A DNA stretch of 10,883 nucleotides. Source: JABMNX01 sp964625905. GTDB taxonomy: Bacteria; Patescibacteriota; Minisyncoccia; Phycocordibacterales; JABMNX01. The stretch spans positions 1 to 10,883 of the forward strand of contig CAZVBS010000022.1 in assembly GCA_964625905.1 (NCBI GenBank). Direction: 5' to 3'. Position 1 is the stretch's first letter. Each line of letters starts with the position of its first letter. The position numbers and the translations under genes are program-made. Below, piece by piece: positions 5,228 to 10,829 of the stretch. The notes beneath the pieces were generated by a model, which did no database searches, was not told where the DNA came from, and worked only from the letters and a program-made list of their open reading frames with translations.

Positions 5228-6394
5228 CTATATTGCTTTAAGGTGTCCTTCGAGTTCGTCTAAAGGTACGATGTTTTGTGCCCTTGTATCTATTTTACGA
5301 ACAATAACATTACCCTCGAGAGCTTCTTTATGTCCCATAATTATACAGTAAGGTATTGCTAGCTCATCTGCTAGTTCAAGTTGTGCAGATAGTTGATCTC
5401 TGCCTAAAGATTGATATATTGGCAGTTTAGCTTTACGAAGCATTTCAATTACTGTGAAGCTTCTTATACGAGCTTCTGTCCCTAGTTGAACAAAATAAAA
5501 CTTGGGTTTTTTACTTTTTGTTACTTTAGAAGCTTTTAATATTTTTCCATTTTTCTCATACTCAAATACAATACTTGTGGCTGGTACATGTTTACGAAAT
5601 GCTCTCATAGATAGCTCATCATATCTGCCTCCACGAGCTAATACTATAAATTGTTCTTCTTTGTCTTTTAGTACACTGCGAATTTCGAACAATGTATTTG
5701 AATAACAGTCATTGTTTCCAATAATAGATGGATCAAGCTCGTAGTCTACTTTAGTTATTTCTAAATATTCAAGTACTTCTTGTAAATGAGAGCGACTTGC
5801 TTCAGTTAGAAAATCAATAGTATTCGGAGCACTGGAGCATAGATCGTGTTGTGTTTTAAGAAGCTGATCGTATGCGATAAAAACATCTTTTTTCATTAGT
5901 TGTCGTGAACAGGATGGCATATCATTCATGTTTTTGCGAAGATAATCCGTAATCTCTTTTGTAAATCGAGTAGTTGAATCTTTATCGCCAATACTGTTTA
6001 CATATACACGGTGATTAGAAATACCTAAATCTTCAAGTATTGATAGCGCTGTCTTTATAATAGTTGCTTCTGCGATACTGCTTTGTGTACCAAGAATATG
6101 AAGTTCAAATTTAATTTTATTTAAATTTTTTGGATTAGTGTTGATATTATATAAAAGAGTAGGCTCACTAAGTCTTGTGTGTCCATGTTCTATATAGGAA
6201 CGTATTATTGACGCTAGGTTGTTATCGAAAGAATTTTGGTAAGTTGTATGTTGAGTTAGTTTAGAGCGTTTCTTTGTATTATAATCTGGCATAATTGTGT
6301 CTATCGGCAAGAAACCATAATACTCAGCTATAGACGTGGCACTTTTAATAGCTTTATCGGTAGTTTTGCGTGGTGTGTCTGCTGTTGATATCAT
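5228..6394 (-). CDS. HisRS-like protein, probably without synthetase activity, with anticodon-binding domain
   Basis: Full-length relative of histidyl-tRNA synthetase, 388 aa against about 420. The fold is traceable end to end: IEHG (69-71 region), VNSIGD (132-137), APNTIDFL (189-196), a GGRYD box (255-259), and an anticodon-binding domain (about 296-388, with IIMGHKEALEGNVIVRKID). By hand alignment with E. coli HisRS, the catalytic residues are gone. The RPEGT loop is replaced around 56-60. Motif 2 with its FRxE arginine is replaced by an unrelated stretch (78-101). The catalytic arginine of RGLDYY is glycine 226 in IIGNNDCY. The motif 3 arginine is lysine (about 281). HisZ shares such losses but lacks the anticodon domain, which is present here. 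A tRNA-binding or regulatory role is inferred. It starts 5 nt after lepB. Stop is TAG. Confidence 0.8.
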   Translation of the reverse strand: MISTADTPRKTTDKAIKSATSIAEYYGFLPIDTIMPDYNTKKRSKLTQHTTYQNSFDNNLASIIRSYIEHGHTRLSEPTLLYNINTNPKNLNKIKFELHILGTQSSIAEATIIKTALSILEDLGISNHRVYVNSIGDKDSTTRFTKEITDYLRKNMNDMPSCSRQLMKKDVFIAYDQLLKTQHDLCSSAPNTIDFLTEASRSHLQEVLEYLEITKVDYELDPSIIGNNDCYSNTLFEIRSVLKDKEEQFIVLARGGRYDELSMRAFRKHVPATSIVFEYEKNGKILKASKVTKSKKPKFYFVQLGTEARIRSFTVIEMLRKAKLPIYQSLGRDQLSAQLELADELAIPYCIIMGHKEALEGNVIVRKIDTRAQNIVPLDELEGHLKAI

Positions 6395-6399
6395 ATTTT

Positions 6400-7095
6400 T
6401 TATTTACCTGGAAATATACTTAATTTTGTAACTGGAAATAATCTAATAAAAGCTCGCCCTGTAATATTTTCTCTATTTAATGTACCCCATGACCTAGAAT
6501 CGTAGCTTTTCGCTCTATTATCACCAAGTACAAAATATTCATCTTCTCCAAGTGTGACTGTAAGTTCATTATTAACTATATTTTCTGAAGATAAATAGCT
6601 TTCATCTACAATAAAACCGCTTGGGTTATCTTTATTTATAATTGTAGTTGTTTTCCCTTGTAATATGACTGTATCGTTTGGTAACCCTATAATTCTTTTA
6701 ATAAAAAATTTAGAAGGTTCAAGTGGAAAACGAAATACGATAACGTCATTACGCTGGGGTTCTTTAAAGTAATAACTTAATTGATCTACTATTAAATACT
6801 CACCACTTGCAAACGTATTGTCCATAGATGCACCGTCTACAATAAAGGGTTGAGCAATAAATAAACGTATAGGGGTAACAATAATAATCGCAAGAGCAAC
6901 TATTTTAAGTATTTCAAGAAAAAAGTTTTCCTTTTTTTCTGGTTTTATTTCTTGTACTTCGACAGGAATGTCATTGCTTTTTATTTTTGAGTTACGTTCA
7001 ACAATAACAGCGTTTTTTACTGTGTCATCAGTACGAGAGTCTGATACCGAAGAAGTATTTTCTGAGCCGGAGTTGTTTTTATTGTGTTCAATCAT
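6400..7095 (-). CDS. lepB: Signal peptidase I
   Basis: A membrane serine protease that removes signal peptides from exported proteins. From ATG 7095 the protein has 231 aa: a polar N-terminal tail (1-57), one membrane span (about 59-80, ILKIVALAIIIVTPIRLFI), then the periplasmic-side catalytic domain. Catalytic Ser90 lies in GASMDNTF, where the usual Pro after the Met-x pair is Asn. Lys133 lies in FIKRIIGLPND. Box E reads GDNRAKSYDSR (191-201). The open frame extends 41 codons upstream to 7218, but that part is Cys-rich, unlike the family, and lies upstream of the promoter proposed at 7105-7132, so I exclude it. It is divergent from pth and heads the run to ftsZ, with the HisRS-like gene beginning 5 nt after its stop. 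Confidence 0.93.
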   Translation of the reverse strand: MIEHNKNNSGSENTSSVSDSRTDDTVKNAVIVERNSKIKSNDIPVEVQEIKPEKKENFFLEILKIVALAIIIVTPIRLFIAQPFIVDGASMDNTFASGEYLIVDQLSYYFKEPQRNDVIVFRFPLEPSKFFIKRIIGLPNDTVILQGKTTTIINKDNPSGFIVDESYLSSENIVNNELTVTLGEDEYFVLGDNRAKSYDSRSWGTLNRENITGRAFIRLFPVTKLSIFPGK

Positions 7096-7104
7096 TGTGT
7101 TTTT

Positions 7105-7132
7105 AAAGTACAAGGTAGTTATCGGATAACAA
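7105..7132 (-). promoter_or_regulatory. Possible lepB promoter giving a nearly leaderless mRNA
   Basis: On the minus strand, TTGTTA (7132-7127) and TACTTT (7110-7105) are 16 nt apart. The expected start, near 7098, is only 2-4 nt before ATG 7095. A small palindrome, GTTAT-CGG-ATAAC (7118-7130), overlaps the spacer and could be an operator. The -10 match is weak. Confidence 0.4.
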
Positions 7133-7242
7133 CAGACTAGACTCGTACAAATATTTTTTGAACGCAATATTAATGAACATGATGAAGGTATTGTATTACA
7201 AAGAAGCGTTTGACACAATAATTGATTTCGTGTTACAAAAAT

Positions 7243-7273
7243 TTGTGTAAACTTTTGCGCTTCGTGATACTAT
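7243..7273 (+). promoter_or_regulatory. Possible extended -10 promoter of pth, leaderless
   Basis: TG-A-TACTAT (7265-7273) fits an extended -10. A possible -35, TTGTGT (7243-7248), is 19 nt upstream, so the -35 contribution is poor. The start would fall at about 7280, one or two bases before ATG 7282, and no SD exists. A near-palindrome around TTACAAAAATTTGTGTAA (7233-7250) overlaps the -35 region. Confidence 0.45.
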
Positions 7274-7281
7274 TTAAAACA

Positions 7282-7884
7282 ATGTCATATGTAATTGTAG
7301 GTCTAGGAAACCCTGGAGAAGAATATGAGATGTCTCGACATAATACTGGACGTATTTTGGTTGAGAAGTTTGCAAAGAAATACGATTTTTCAGATTGGGA
7401 ACCGCAATCTAGTAATACAAAAAAAAATACACACCTTGTATCAAAAGGTAAAGTTGGGAAACATGCAGTTGAGTTGGTTCTTCCTGAGCTTTTTATGAAT
7501 AAATCTGGCGCTGTGATTAAATCTATTATAACAAGTAAGAAAAAAGCTGAAAAACTTGTCGTGATTTATGATGATATAGACTTAGGTTTTGGTGATTATA
7601 AGATTTCTTTTGGACGTGGTTCTGGTGGACATAACGGAGTTGAATCTATTATAAAAAATATAAAGACAAAAGATTTTATACGTATTCGTGTTGGGATAGC
7701 TCCTAGTACTCCAAGTGGTAAAGTACGGAAGCCAAAAGGTGAGAAAAAAGTTGTCGATTTTCTAATGGGAGATTTTGGAAAAAAAGAGAAAGAGGTTATT
7801 CCAAAACTTGCACGCACTATTAATAAGATACTTGAAACAATTGTAGAGGAAGGGAGAGAGCGAGCGATGAATACACACAACTAA
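7282..7884 (+). CDS. pth: Peptidyl-tRNA hydrolase
   Basis: A cytoplasmic enzyme that releases the peptide from peptidyl-tRNAs that fall off the ribosome. From ATG 7282 the protein has 200 aa, the normal size. Conserved residues sit at or near the E. coli numbering: N10 in GLGNPG, catalytic H20 in SRHN, N73 in FMNKSG, the catalytic aspartate in YDDIDL (97-101), and N118 in GGHNG. The frame is open 20 codons further upstream, but ATG 7282 gives the canonical MSYVIVGLGNPG start. There is no SD, and the likely transcript starts almost at the ATG. The gene is the only large + strand gene in the window. It is divergent from lepB and convergent with rpsA. Stop TAA overlaps the start of the terminator stem. 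Confidence 0.96.
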   Translation: MSYVIVGLGNPGEEYEMSRHNTGRILVEKFAKKYDFSDWEPQSSNTKKNTHLVSKGKVGKHAVELVLPELFMNKSGAVIKSIITSKKKAEKLVVIYDDIDLGFGDYKISFGRGSGGHNGVESIIKNIKTKDFIRIRVGIAPSTPSGKVRKPKGEKKVVDFLMGDFGKKEKEVIPKLARTINKILETIVEEGRERAMNTHN

Positions 7885-7914
7885 AAACACCGCTCAAGAT
7901 TGAGCGGTGTTTTT
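7883..7914. terminator. Bidirectional terminator between pth and rpsA
   Basis: A perfect 15-bp inverted repeat, AAAAACACCGCTCAA (7883-7897) with TTGAGCGGTGTTTTT (7900-7914). Each strand ends in a T-run, so it can stop pth (+) and rpsA (-). Its left arm begins inside the pth stop codon. Confidence 0.92.
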
Positions 7915-7930
7915 AGTTTAATACGTGTTT

Positions 7931-9229
7931 TTATTCTGCTACTTTCTTTTCTTTAAAAGAGAGTGTCATTCGTTGTTCGTCTGACTCGAAGAGTGTAATA
8001 GTAAACTGGTATGTTTTACCTAGCTCTAGAGTTGTGTGTAGGTCTTCTTCTGTTTCAAACTCAGAGATATGTACGAGTCCGGCTACACCTTCTTCTATTG
8101 AAGCAAGAGCACCGTGTTTGTTGTACTTAATAATAACTCCGTTAACTTTATCTCCCTTTTTGTATTTTTTAGCAGCCTCTTTCCAAGGGTTGTCTTTAAG
8201 TGCTTTGATAGATAGTGAGATTTTACCTTCGTTAACATCTATCACTTTAACTTTAACTTTTTCTCCTATTTTAAATATTGTACTAGGGTCTTCAATAAGT
8301 GCCCAGTCTATCTCAGAGATGTGTACTAATCCTTCAAGACCTTCTTGAAGTTTTACAAATACTCCAAATTCAACTGCTCCAGTAATTTCTCCTTCTAATT
8401 CGTCACCAATTTTATACTCTTCAGTGAGAGCTTTCTTGTCTACTTCGGTAGAGCTTTTTTCAGAGAATATTATTTTGTTTTCTTTTGGATCGGCAGTGAT
8501 TACTGTAACTGTTAACTTTGTTCCAACTAATTTACGTAACTCTTCAAGGATGCGGTCTTTGTCTCCATCTTCAACGCGAGGATAATTTTCAGCTTTTAAC
8601 TGTGAAGCAGGTAAAAATCCTTGGATTCCTTGCCACTCAATAATAAGGCCTCCTTTATTGGCATCTTTTATTGGTAGTTCGAGCATTGTTTTATTTGTAA
8701 TTGCTTCTTCTGCTTCTGCCCAGATAAGTGCTTGTCGTGCTTCCTTAAGTGAAAGTTCTATATATCCCTCTAGACCCTCTGTATTAACTACCTTTGCTGC
8801 AATACTATCTCCTACGTTCACTTTACGTAAAATATCTCGTGCATTCATAAATTCACGACCATAAATAATACCTGTTCCAAATGGTGGTAGATCGATGTAG
8901 ATATAAGAGCGTTCAATTGATAAAACAGGTCCTTCTATAAGATCACCTATTTGTGGTGGGTTCTGTGTGTCCTCTAAAATACTGTCCATTTTGGACTTTG
9001 TTTCAGTGGATTGTTTTACTTTTTTAACTTCTGTTACTTCTTCTGTATCCTCAACTTTTGTGGATTCTTGTTTAACGTTCTGGTCTTGGTCTTTAGGTAC
9101 GATACCTTGTGAGGGTGATCTGTCTCCGGACATGATTCCTTGCGAGGAATCAGAATTGTCTTGTTTTTTTATTGATACTGATTCTTCTATATCTTTAGTA
9201 GAGTCAGATTTTTTTCCAAATCCTAACAT
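7931..9229 (-). CDS. rpsA: Ribosomal protein bS1, four S1 domains with a disordered N-terminal extension
   Basis: An RNA-binding protein of the small subunit that helps load mRNA. The 432 aa contain four OB-fold S1 domains at about 93-165, 178-258, 272-345 and 357-428. The last two are the best matches, each with the GLVHISE motif (299-305 and 384-390). The first two are more divergent, as in other S1 proteins. Residues 1-90 are low-complexity, rich in Ser, Asp, Glu, Lys and Gln, and carry SSQGIM (28-33) and SPSQGIVP (38-45), both encoded by the palindromic element shared with ftsZ. E. coli S1 has six domains, so this is the shorter kind. With no SDs at the large genes, S1 may carry much of mRNA recruitment (inference). 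It has its own promoter and a structured leader. Stop is TAA. Confidence 0.93.
   Translation of the reverse strand: MLGFGKKSDSTKDIEESVSIKKQDNSDSSQGIMSGDRSPSQGIVPKDQDQNVKQESTKVEDTEEVTEVKKVKQSTETKSKMDSILEDTQNPPQIGDLIEGPVLSIERSYIYIDLPPFGTGIIYGREFMNARDILRKVNVGDSIAAKVVNTEGLEGYIELSLKEARQALIWAEAEEAITNKTMLELPIKDANKGGLIIEWQGIQGFLPASQLKAENYPRVEDGDKDRILEELRKLVGTKLTVTVITADPKENKIIFSEKSSTEVDKKALTEEYKIGDELEGEITGAVEFGVFVKLQEGLEGLVHISEIDWALIEDPSTIFKIGEKVKVKVIDVNEGKISLSIKALKDNPWKEAAKKYKKGDKVNGVIIKYNKHGALASIEEGVAGLVHISEFETEEDLHTTLELGKTYQFTITLFESDEQRMTLSFKEKKVAE
9096..9121. repeat. Diverged copy of the palindromic element in rpsA (copy 3)
   Basis: GATACC-TTGTGA-GGGTGATC resembles copies 1 and 2 but the arms no longer pair perfectly. 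It encodes PSQGIVP. It lies 33 nt from copy 2, which suggests a local duplication in the disordered N-terminus followed by drift. Confidence 0.55.
9132..9152. repeat. Palindromic element inside the S1 N-terminus (copy 2)
   Basis: TGATTCC (9133-9139) and GGAATCA (9146-9152) pair perfectly around a 6-nt centre, TTGCGA. The preceding GACA is shared with the ftsZ copy. On the coding strand it reads SSQGIMS. The match to the ftsZ copy includes silent positions, so the similarity is at DNA level and not only peptide level. Confidence 0.8.
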
Positions 9230-9239
9230 AATGTATATG

Positions 9240-9307
9240 ATATGCGTTGTGCTACCTGCCTTGTCTCGTTGCCTATTCTCTAATGGATAGGAGTAAACAG
9301 CGCATAT
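9240..9307 (-). promoter_or_regulatory. Structured 5' leader of rpsA
   Basis: An 11-bp outer stem with one G-U pair (ATATGCG...CGCATAT, 9240-9250 with 9297-9307) encloses a second hairpin (CCTAT...ATAGG, 9272-9291) and a purine-rich single-stranded segment. The outer stem ends 10 nt upstream of the start codon at 9229. No SD is present. Autogenous control of S1 through its leader is known in E. coli. Here it is an inference from position and structure. Confidence 0.5.
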
Positions 9308-9347
9308 GTATGATTAATTAATAATATTACTCTAAATGAGTCGTAAT

Positions 9348-9376
9348 ACTATATCCGAAAATGAGGCGTTTAACAA
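9348..9376 (-). promoter_or_regulatory. rpsA promoter
   Basis: On the minus strand, TTGTTA (9376-9371) and TATAGT (9353-9348) are exactly 17 nt apart. The expected start near 9341 gives a leader of about 112 nt that contains the structured element at 9240-9307. Confidence 0.65.
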
Positions 9377-9404
9377 GGGTTATATAGAAAAATAAGGAAA
9401 GTAA

Positions 9405-9433
9405 AGACGGCGGACGCTTCGCGTCCGCCGTTA
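9405..9433 (-). terminator. GC-rich hairpin, probable minus-strand terminator
   Basis: ACGGCGGACGC (9407-9417) pairs perfectly with GCGTCCGCCGT (9421-9431) around TTC. On the minus strand it is followed by TTTACTTTCC and further T-rich sequence. It is the natural end for the transcript starting near 10039, and lies just upstream of the rpsA promoter. The T-tract is interrupted, so a purely structural role is possible. Confidence 0.5.
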
Positions 9434-9765
9434 CCTTACAAGACATGCCAAAAGAGTGACACTTTCTTGTTGGTTGAAGTTAACAATTTAAAAGAGCAAT
9501 CTGAACACCTAAACAACATCTTGCGCCATCTAAACATTTGAGAACGCAATTTTTCGTACTGTCTTTGGCTCAATAGAGCTTGTCAGGTCACAGACCTGCT
9601 CGTCTCGACATGTTACATTTCACGGATGTGCTTAAATGAATTACCAAAAGTTAACATCAGTTAGTATAACACTTCTAAAGACAGAACCTGCGGACGCCTC
9701 TGTGTCCGTGGCAGGAGAGACGACTAAACGTCTATACTCTAGCTACCTCTAAGAGTAGTTGGGTT
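9434..9765 (-). other. Gene-poor stretch, probable long 3' UTR with hairpins
   Basis: No ORF I can support lies here. It contains hairpins CAGGTC-aca-GACCTG (9584-9598) and CCTGC-GGAC...GTCC-GCAGG (9687-9715, 3-nt bulge). A 46-codon minus-strand frame from TTG (ending TAA at about 9448) has no SD and no known match. I searched by eye for tRNA, tmRNA and RNase P signatures and found none. Confidence 0.4.
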
Positions 9766-9978
9766 TTAGGTGTGGTCGGTAATTTTACCAACGTCGCCAA
9801 ACACAAGTCCGTTAGGTTGTGTGGGAGGTTTGGGTTTCTTGAAACCAGCGCAACATTTGGCAACTTGAAGGGCTGTTGAGCCCCTTTGTTCTTGTGATGT
9901 GCTTGTTGAATCAATTAGAAAAATTTTCTTCAATATCAGAAAAACAAAACCCGTAATTGAATCGAAAAGTTTTTTCAT
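9766..9978 (-). CDS. Hypothetical 70-aa protein with SD and hydrophobic N-terminus
   Basis: I do not recognise the family. ATG 9978 is preceded by GAGGA at 7 nt spacing, one of the few good SDs in the window. Residues 1-24 (MKKLFDSITGFVFLILKKIF...) are hydrophobic and basic, like a short membrane or amphipathic helix. It could be a signal-like segment, but no clear cleavage site is seen. The remainder is polar, with a CC pair (AKCCAGF) and a Pro/Lys stretch (KKPKPPTQP). It ends LVFGDVGKITDHT, then TAA. A minus-strand promoter (10046-10073) and a leader hairpin lie directly upstream. The next likely terminator is about 340 nt downstream, so it has an unusually long 3' region. A second frame (9732-9914) overlaps and lacks an SD. 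Secreted or membrane-associated small protein is a guess. Confidence 0.5.
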   Translation of the reverse strand: MKKLFDSITGFVFLILKKIFLIDSTSTSQEQRGSTALQVAKCCAGFKKPKPPTQPNGLVFGDVGKITDHT

Positions 9979-10010
9979 AAATATTTCCTCGACTTAATTA
10001 AAAAACAACA

Positions 10011-10036
10011 AAACCTTTTTATAAATAAAAAGGTTT
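10011..10036 (-). promoter_or_regulatory. Leader hairpin with T-tract, attenuator-like, before the 70-aa gene
   Basis: AAACCTTTTT (10011-10020) pairs with AAAAAGGTTT (10027-10036), a perfect 10-bp stem. Minus-strand sequence after it is TTGTTGTTTTTT. It begins within a few nt of the proposed start at about 10039, and 33 nt before the ATG at 9978. It could be an attenuator, an mRNA-stabilising 5' hairpin, or a backup terminator for the upstream minus-strand transcript. Confidence 0.5.
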
Positions 10037-10045
10037 ATTATATGA

Positions 10046-10073
10046 ACTATAACACGTATACATCTTTTGTCGA
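10046..10073 (-). promoter_or_regulatory. Promoter of the 70-aa gene
   Basis: On the minus strand, TCGACA (10073-10068) and TATAGT (10051-10046) are 16 nt apart, 5/6 matches each. Transcription would start near 10039. Confidence 0.55.
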
Positions 10074-10114
10074 GTGCTTATGTTTCAATACGTCAATTGT
10101 GGAGTATAAATGAT

Positions 10115-10165
10115 ATTTTTTTAAAAAATAAAGCCCCCCGAAAGCCGTGAAGCTTCCGAGGGGTT
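10115..10165 (-). terminator. Strong Rho-independent terminator of the GC-rich transcript
   Basis: On the minus strand, CCCCTCGGAAGC pairs with GCTTTCGGGG (within 10134-10163, one mismatch) and is followed by CTTTATTTTTT. It ends the transcript that starts near 10579. There is no + strand T-tail. Confidence 0.8.
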
Positions 10166-10579
10166 TGTGTCGCCGATCGTTGGATCGGCTGGAACCGAGG
10201 CTGTCGCGGCGAGGATCTCCAAGTGGAGCGTTTCGCCGAAGCCTAGGTATATTCCGGTCAGTCATGTTGACCGGAAGGCGAACGTCAGGCTACGCTCTGT
10301 TTCGCGACAGAAGATTGTTGTGCGCCAAGGGTAATTCCTTGACGGTAATCTTGCTGTCGCTATTGAAACCGGCCGGTCAGGATGTGTTGACGACGCTGGC
10401 GTCCAGGGGAGACATGTTCAAAAAAACTTTACCGATGTGGTCGCTGGGACGATCATCGATCAGGTTGGTTCTGCCGATACAATTCTTTAAAGTGCTCATT
10501 GAGCTTTTAGAACGGTCCATGTATTTTTGGCCTCCTTGGCCTCTGTTTAAGTTGATGTACAATCCTGTTTCGATAGGAT
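10120..10579 (-). ncRNA. Candidate structured RNA of about 450 nt (or mRNA of a 47-aa peptide)
   Basis: The transcript is defined by a strong promoter (10586-10614) and a strong terminator (10115-10165). Its interior is clearly more GC-rich than the AT-rich genes around it, a common sign of structured RNA in AT-rich genomes. The 3' half holds local hairpins: GCCGATC/GATCGGC (10172-10189), CTCC/GGAG (10217-10228), a perfect 9-bp TTCCGGTCA/TGACCGGAA (10252-10276), CTGT/ACAG (10297-10310) and CAAGG/CCTTG (10326-10341). The 5' end can pair ATCCT/AGGAT. I see no tmRNA, RNase P, SRP or 6S signature. The 5' half also contains an SD-led 47-aa ORF, so a dual-function RNA is possible. The different base composition may alternatively mean horizontal origin. 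Confidence 0.45.
10377..10520 (-). CDS. Possible SD-led peptide of 47 aa inside the GC-rich transcript
   Basis: I do not recognise it. ATG 10520 has the strongest SD in the window, AAGGAGG (10531-10537), at a slightly long spacing of 10 nt. The frame ends in TGA (10377-10379), whereas the large genes use only TAA or TAG. The product is polar (MDRSKSSMSTLKNC...), with no membrane span. It includes GRTNLIDDRPSDHIGKVFL. Its codons are GC-rich (CTG, ATC, GAC, GCC, GTC), unlike the neighbouring genes, which fits a transferred gene or an ORF lying inside structured RNA. The frame is open upstream to ATG 10595, but the SD decides for 10520. Confidence 0.4.
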   Translation of the reverse strand: MDRSKSSMSTLKNCIGRTNLIDDRPSDHIGKVFLNMSPLDASVVNTS

Positions 10580-10585
10580 GCAGAA

Positions 10586-10614
10586 ATACTATCATGATAT
10601 AAAATATTTGTCAA
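10586..10614 (-). promoter_or_regulatory. Strong promoter of the GC-rich transcript
   Basis: On the minus strand, a consensus TTGACA (10614-10609) stands 17 nt from TAGTAT (10591-10586). The -10 is preceded by TGA, giving an extended -10. Transcription would start near 10579. Confidence 0.8.
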
Positions 10615-10741
10615 GCTTTTATATCTATGTTTTGATATTTCAGCTTACAGGTGTTAGTTTGTAGCTTTTAGGGGTGTCACGTTCAGTGTAAACAATGTTC
10701 GAAGCTTAGCTTCGCACATATGTGTCTAAATAGAGCATTAA

Positions 10742-10769
10742 TAAACGGCTGGAGTACTCCAGCCGTTTA
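10742..10769. repeat. Perfect 28-bp palindrome
   Basis: The arm TAAACGGCTGGAGT is followed directly by its reverse complement, with no loop base. Short A/T runs flank both sides (AAAAAAG on the right). It could be a weak bidirectional terminator or a protein-binding site. Confidence 0.75.
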
Positions 10770-10798
10770 AAAAAGTACTTAAAACCAATATTCTTTCC

Positions 10799-10829
10799 AG
10801 TCATTTGGACGCTGGACGTCCAAATGACT
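10799..10829. repeat. Perfect 13-bp inverted repeat with 5-nt loop
   Basis: AGTCATTTGGACG and CGTCCAAATGACT surround CTGGA. There is no T-tail on either strand, so a terminator is unlikely. It lies 29 nt from the 28-bp palindrome. Confidence 0.75.

Noticed and set aside
7096..7218. N-terminal extension of signal peptidase to 272 aa
   Set aside because: The extra residues are Cys-rich and unlike the family, and they lie upstream of the likely promoter. ATG 7095 gives a normal protein.
10047..10265. A 72-codon minus-strand frame
   Set aside because: It runs through the strong terminator at 10115-10165 and has no SD.
9380..10600. tmRNA, RNase P RNA, SRP RNA or 6S RNA
   Set aside because: An ACAGAA word (9681-9686) and a CCGGAAGG word (10271-10278) recall RNase P and SRP RNA. 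The other conserved blocks (GAGGAAAGTCC, tRNA-like ends, GNAR loop context) are missing on both strands.
10147..10602. A + strand open frame of 151 codons
   Set aside because: It starts with GTG inside a minus-strand terminator hairpin, has no promoter or SD, is Arg-rich in the way GC-rich shadow frames are, and lies opposite a well-defined minus-strand transcription unit.
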